Assembly: GCF_018861045.1 (NCBI RefSeq)
Contig: NZ_JAHKQJ010000007.1
Location: forward strand, 62,001-126,000
Source of the DNA: Octadecabacter sp. B2R22
Lineage (GTDB): Bacteria; Pseudomonadota; Alphaproteobacteria; Rhodobacterales; Rhodobacteraceae
Reading direction: 5' to 3'
DNA length: 64,000 bases
The notes below the pieces were generated by a model, which worked only from the letters and a program-made list of their open reading frames with translations, did not search any database and had not been told where the DNA came from. Made by a program: the position numbers and the translations under genes. Of the stretch, positions 60,292 through 64,000 are shown piece by piece (positions within the stretch are counted from its first letter, which is position 1; each line of letters starts with the position of its first letter).

Positions 60292-62985
60292 ATGACCAAT
60301 CGAGGCCGGATCACGGCTGTCTTGGGGCCCACAAACACGGGCAAAACCCACTACGCAATCGAACGTATGTTGGCGCATCGCACGGGTGTTATTGGTCTGC
60401 CGCTGCGTCTGTTGGCGCGTGAGGTTTACGATCGTATCGTTGCGATCCGCGGCCCGAGCGTTGTGGCACTGGTCACGGGCGAAGAACGTATCGTGCCGCC
60501 GCGTGCGGCCTATTGGGTCTGCACCGTGGAAGCGATGCCCGAAGATATGGGCGCGGATTTCGTTGCGATTGATGAAATCCAGCTGTGCGCCGATCTTGAC
60601 CGTGGCCATGTCTTTACGGACCGCTTGTTGCGTATGCGTGGCCTGCAAGAGACCCTTTTCATGGGGGCTGAAACCATGTGGGGCGCGATTGCATCCATGG
60701 TTCCCGAGGCCGATTTTCTGAAACGGGACCGTTTCAGCACGCTCACCTATTCAGGTTCCAAAAAGATAAGCCGCATGCCTCCGCGCGCGGCGATTGTCGG
60801 GTTTTCGGTTGAGAATTGCTATGCCATCGCAGAGCTTTTGCGCCGTCAAAAGGGCGGTGCTGCGGTGGTTATGGGGGCATTAAGCCCCAGAACCCGCAAT
60901 GCCCAAGTGGAAATGTATCAAAATGGGGATGTGGACTACCTTGTGGCGACGGATGCCATCGGGATGGGCCTCAATCTGGACATCGACCATGTCGCGTTTT
61001 CCAGCCTCACCAAGTTCGATGGCCGGCGCATGCGCCATTTGATGCCCAATGAGCTGGCGCAGATCGCGGGGCGGGCGGGGCGTCACATGAACAACGGCAC
61101 ATTCGGCGTCACAGGCGAAGCCCCGACTTTGGACGAAGACGTTGTCGATGCAATTTCAAACAACCAGTTCGCGCCGGTTAAAAAACTGCAATGGCGCAAT
61201 GCACGGCTACAATTCGGGTCTACCGCGCGGTTGATACAAACGCTCGAAGAGAGAACGGATGATCCGTGGTTGTCCCGCGTGCGCGAAAGCGATGATCTTG
61301 GCGCACTCAAGGCTTTATCGGCCGACGCAGAGGTCGCAGCGCGGGCAACTGACGGCCCATCTGTGCGATTGTTATGGGATGTGTGCCGAATTCCAGATTT
61401 TCGGGGGATCAGCCATGCAGAACATGCGCTGCTTTTGACCGAGATTTACAATTTCTTACACGAATCTGGCCGCGTTCCAAATGAATGGCTGGCAGGTCGG
61501 GTGAATCGCATTGATCGTACGGATGGTGACATTGACGCGCTGTCCAAAAGACTCGCCTATATCCGGACTTGGACCTACGTTGCGCAACGCAAAGGCTGGG
61601 TCCAAGACGAAAGCCATTGGCGTGACGCGACGCGCGCTGTAGAAGACCGTTTATCAGATGCCCTTCATGAGCGTCTGACAGCAAGATTTGTGGACCGGCG
61701 GACCAGTGTTCTGCTTCGCCGGCTCAACCAAAAGGAGGGCCTCGTGGCCGACGTAAACGACAAAGGTGAAGTGACTGTCGAAGGGCAGTTTGTTGGTAAA
61801 ATCGAGGGCTTCCGGTTCCGTCAAGATAAGGATGCCAGCGCGGAAGAGGCGAAAACAATTCGCGCCGCGTCCATTCAGGCGTTGGCGCCGCAGTTCCATC
61901 TGCGCGCGGATCGTTTCTACAACGCCCCCGACACAGAGATTGATTTCACCGAGCAAGGTGGCCTGATGTGGGGCGCCGAAGCTGTCGGTAAGTTGACCAG
62001 TGGCGATGATCCGCTCAAGCCTCGCGTCGAAGCCTTTGTTGATGACGAAGCAGGCGCTGATGTGGCCGAAAAGGTCCAGCGCCGTTTGCAGCATTTCATT
62101 GACCGCAAAATCGCATCGGCGTTCGAGCCGATGATCAAAATGCAGGCTGACGAAACTCTGACAGGTCTCGCGAAGGGTTTCGCCTTCCGAATGGCCGAAG
62201 GGTTTGGCGTTCTGCCACGCGGCGACGTTGCTGACGACGTCAAAGCATTGGACCAAGACGCCCGTGGCGCTTTGCGCAAACATGGTGTGCGTTTCGGCCA
62301 GTTCACGATCTTTATGCCGTTGTTGCTAAAACCTGCACCGACACGTCTTCGTTTGGTTTTGTGGTCTCTTTCCAAGGGCTTGCAGGACTTCCCAGAAGCG
62401 CCTCCTCCGGGTCTTGTGACGGTGCCAACGATTTCCGGCCTCGAGCCAGGAACCTACGCAATGTCCGGCTACCGTGCCGCAGGTGAGCGTGCGATCCGCA
62501 TCGATATGTTGGAACGCTTGGCCGATATGCTGCGCGACCAGAACACACGTTCTGGATTTGAAGCGACCGCTGATATGCTGTCGATCACAGGTATGACGCT
62601 GGAGCAATTCGCAAACTTGATGGAAGGCCTTGGTTATAAGGCTGAAAAGGGCGAACGCGAGAAGGTGAAGGCTGTTGTTGAGGCCCCAGCCGATGATGCG
62701 CCGGCCAACCCGATCCCAGAGGGTGAGACGGCAGCCGCTGCCGAAGAAGACGCCCCTGAAATGGAAGTGTTCTACACGATCTCTTGGGCACCAAAGCGTC
62801 AGCAACGTCCGCAAGGTGACAAACCCCAGCGCCGTGGCCCACCAAAAGGCAAGGGCGGCAAAAAGGGTGGCAAACCCCAGCGTGACAAAGCGCAGAACTT
62901 CTCTGCGCGTCCACCCAAGAAAGAAAAAGCCATCGATCCGGACAACCCGTTCGCGGCTGCTTTGGCGGGGCTCAAGAAAGATTGA
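60292..62985 (+). CDS. SUV3-like ATP-dependent RNA helicase
   Basis: 897 residues, homologous to mitochondrial SUPV3L1/Suv3. Motif I is LGPTNTGKTHYAIE (residues 11-24), DEIQLC is motif II, and YLVATDAIGMGLNLDIDHVA with QIAGRAGRH are motifs V and VI. A long middle and C-terminal helical part follows, and the last 120 residues are Lys/Arg/Gly/Pro rich (KGKGGKKGGKPQRDK), probably an RNA-binding tail. Mitochondrial Suv3 works with PNPase in RNA decay; a degradosome role here is inferred. It overlaps the S4 gene by 4 bases. Confidence 0.9.
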   Translation: MTNRGRITAVLGPTNTGKTHYAIERMLAHRTGVIGLPLRLLAREVYDRIVAIRGPSVVALVTGEERIVPPRAAYWVCTVEAMPEDMGADFVAIDEIQLCADLDRGHVFTDRLLRMRGLQETLFMGAETMWGAIASMVPEADFLKRDRFSTLTYSGSKKISRMPPRAAIVGFSVENCYAIAELLRRQKGGAAVVMGALSPRTRNAQVEMYQNGDVDYLVATDAIGMGLNLDIDHVAFSSLTKFDGRRMRHLMPNELAQIAGRAGRHMNNGTFGVTGEAPTLDEDVVDAISNNQFAPVKKLQWRNARLQFGSTARLIQTLEERTDDPWLSRVRESDDLGALKALSADAEVAARATDGPSVRLLWDVCRIPDFRGISHAEHALLLTEIYNFLHESGRVPNEWLAGRVNRIDRTDGDIDALSKRLAYIRTWTYVAQRKGWVQDESHWRDATRAVEDRLSDALHERLTARFVDRRTSVLLRRLNQKEGLVADVNDKGEVTVEGQFVGKIEGFRFRQDKDASAEEAKTIRAASIQALAPQFHLRADRFYNAPDTEIDFTEQGGLMWGAEAVGKLTSGDDPLKPRVEAFVDDEAGADVAEKVQRRLQHFIDRKIASAFEPMIKMQADETLTGLAKGFAFRMAEGFGVLPRGDVADDVKALDQDARGALRKHGVRFGQFTIFMPLLLKPAPTRLRLVLWSLSKGLQDFPEAPPPGLVTVPTISGLEPGTYAMSGYRAAGERAIRIDMLERLADMLRDQNTRSGFEATADMLSITGMTLEQFANLMEGLGYKAEKGEREKVKAVVEAPADDAPANPIPEGETAAAAEEDAPEMEVFYTISWAPKRQQRPQGDKPQRRGPPKGKGGKKGGKPQRDKAQNFSARPPKKEKAIDPDNPFAAALAGLKKD

Positions 62986-63347
62986 GCGAGGCGGACACAC
63001 TCCGTTTAGACAAATGGCTCTGGCACGCGCGATTCTTTAAGTCGCGCGGGCTGGCCGCAGCACTGGTCAAATCGGGGCGGTGTCGTGTTGATGGCACACC
63101 CGTTTCCAAACCGAGCCGCACAATCAGCGCCGGTGTGGTTCTGACCTTCCCGAAAGAAGACGAAGTACGGGTGATTAAGGTCGTGGGACTGGGTGTTCGA
63201 CGTGGTCCAGCACCGGAAGCCCAAGCCCTATACGAAGATTTGACTCCAGCGCGAGAACCGAAAGTTAACCCTTTAGAACATAGGGTTGGTGGCCGTCCGA
63301 CCAAGAAGGACCGCCGCGATATGGACATTCTGAAAGGGTCGCGTTGA
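62982..63347 (+). CDS. S4-domain RNA-binding protein, HslR type
   Basis: 121 residues from TTG 62982, overlapping the helicase stop (TTGA). The S4 domain is at residues 6-70 (LRLDKWLWHARFFKSRGLAA, VDGTPVSKPSRTIS), followed by a basic tail. It resembles Hsp15/HslR, which binds 50S subunits carrying stalled nascent chains. Coupling to the SUV3-like helicase suggests a shared role in RNA metabolism. Confidence 0.9.
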   Translation: MSEADTLRLDKWLWHARFFKSRGLAAALVKSGRCRVDGTPVSKPSRTISAGVVLTFPKEDEVRVIKVVGLGVRRGPAPEAQALYEDLTPAREPKVNPLEHRVGGRPTKKDRRDMDILKGSR

Positions 63348-63437
63348 CGCTGCCGCCATGTCGGCCCTTGAAGGCAGGGCAGGTGGGCGTTACAGACGTC
63401 GCGAAACAAGTTCTACACCCATATATTTGGACGCCCC

Positions 63438-63773
63438 ATGACATACATCGTCAACGATAACTGCATCGCCTGTAAATACACCGACTGTGTCGAAGTTTGC
63501 CCCGTAGATTGCTTCTATGAGGGTGAGAACATGTTGGTGATCCACCCAGACGAGTGCATCGATTGTGGTGTGTGCGAACCAGAATGCCCTGCCGACGCGA
63601 TCCGCCCCGACACAGAGCCGGACATGGAAAAGTGGGTAGAGTTCAACCGCAAGTATTCCGAGATGTGGCCGGTCATCATCACCAAGAAAGACCAATTGCC
63701 GAACGCCGAAGAGATGGACGGCAAAGAAGGCAAGATGGAGCTGTTCTCCGAAGCGCCCGGCGAAGGCGGCTAA
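63438..63773 (+). CDS. fdxA: Seven-iron ferredoxin FdxA
   Basis: 111 residues. [20 protein letters not shown] and [17 protein letters not shown] carry the [3Fe-4S] and [4Fe-4S] ligands. It is the essential low-potential ferredoxin of alphaproteobacteria. A clear terminator follows at 63875-63910 and carD begins 36 bases after it. Confidence 0.96.
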   Translation: MTYIVNDNCIACKYTDCVEVCPVDCFYEGENMLVIHPDECIDCGVCEPECPADAIRPDTEPDMEKWVEFNRKYSEMWPVIITKKDQLPNAEEMDGKEGKMELFSEAPGEGG

Positions 63774-63874
63774 AACGCTACGTTGCAATGCTTTCGTTTC
63801 CTGTGGGAATCAGCCGTTTTTTATGATATGGTGGCTTCAATGCCGCGTAATTGCTGAACCAGACCCGAAGATGC

Positions 63875-63910
63875 ACTGACGGAGATCAAATGATCCCCGC
63901 CAGTCTTTTT
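63875..63910 (+). terminator. Rho-independent terminator of fdxA
   Basis: Fourteen-base arms ACTGACGGAGATCA and TGATCCCCGCCAGT with two mismatches around AA, followed by CTTTTT. Placed 101 bases behind the fdxA stop; bases 63774-63874 contain nothing else recognised. Confidence 0.85.
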
Positions 63911-63946
63911 GCGTCTGGTGATGCTGCTTTGAGCAAAGGAAATCTC

Positions 63947-64000
63947 ATGGCGAAGAAGAAGTATGATTATAGCCCGAACGATTTTGTAGTTTATCCGGCC
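63947..64000 (+). CDS. carD: CarD-family transcription regulator (3' end missing)
   Basis: Only 18 codons are in the window: MAKKKYDYSPNDFVVYPA. This matches the N terminus of CarD, which binds the RNA polymerase beta subunit and stabilises open complexes, and in alphaproteobacteria offsets the missing Thr/Trp contact of sigma. AAAGGAAATCTC precedes the ATG. Linkage fdxA-carD is common in this class. Confidence 0.85.
   Translation, partial: MAKKKYDYSPNDFVVYPA

Noticed and set aside
59812-60648. 278-codon minus-strand frame
   Set aside because: Antisense to the TPR gene and the start of the helicase; no domain seen.
1-64000. CRISPR array, prophage, defence system or replication origin
   Set aside because: No regularly spaced repeats, phage genes, restriction-modification or toxin-antitoxin pair was seen; the DnaA-like boxes are isolated.

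Overview
The window is chromosomal backbone of an alphaproteobacterium, most likely a marine member of the Rhodobacterales (Roseobacter group). The evidence is: the dnaG-rpoD pair, an RpoH heat-shock sigma gene, MmcB, YmdB-type phosphoesterase, CarD, FdxA and a SUV3-like helicase; many small proteins typical of this order (DUF1127, DUF4389, a DUF6324-like protein, DUF2927); and a tRNA-His that lacks an encoded G-1 and carries A73, a known alphaproteobacterial peculiarity. By eye the DNA is moderately GC rich and even in composition. I see no insertion sequence, prophage, CRISPR array, integrase or plasmid gene.

Layout. 1-9.7 kb: a GNAT-like protein cut by the window edge, then a long minus-strand string: a 28-residue membrane peptide, XpaC, TelA, a DUF2927 lipoprotein, an LprI-like protein, an SPFH-GYF protein, a zinc-ribbon membrane protein, fructokinase and dtd; then rluB. 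9.7-17 kb: tadA, gatCA, an Excalibur-like lipoprotein and AmpD-type amidase, the RNase P RNA, an aldo/keto reductase, rpmG and a Bax-inhibitor-1 protein. 17-26 kb: DUF1127/LysR, quinone oxidoreductase, a HTH regulator, hisN, two purine deaminases around a CAP-domain lipoprotein, mgtE and 5-formyl-THF cyclo-ligase. 26-34 kb: ymdB, two SLC13-type permeases with TrkA-C domains, a glutamine amidotransferase, yebC, a LysE/ArgO exporter and an EamA transporter. 34-41 kb: dnaG, rpoD, small genes, nrdR and ribD.

41-50 kb: three minus-strand capsule genes (KpsC, an outer-membrane export lipoprotein, KpsS) sit between ribD and ribE; then ribE, two unknown genes, a RibB with a degenerate GTP cyclohydrolase II domain, ribH and nusB form a translationally coupled riboflavin operon. 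50-53.4 kb: a structured noncoding RNA candidate (possibly 6S RNA), an ArsR-type regulator with two SRPBCC proteins, mmcB, a DMT transporter and tRNA-His. 53.4-64 kb: rluD, a CHMI-like isomerase, rpoH behind a sigma-32-type promoter, DUF4389, pepF, an alpha/beta hydrolase with an SCP2 protein, a TPR protein, the SUV3-like helicase, an S4 protein, fdxA and the start of carD.

Most of this is housekeeping. The least explained parts are the XpaC-TelA-SPFH-zinc-ribbon string (possibly an envelope-stress module, with a new micro-protein at its head), a cluster of five GANTC sites in front of rpoD, a repeated 29-bp box plus G/C hairpin directly behind two unrelated stop codons, the noncoding RNA candidate at 50.1 kb, a paired operator-like motif in front of the ArsR gene, and two unknown genes inside the riboflavin operon.
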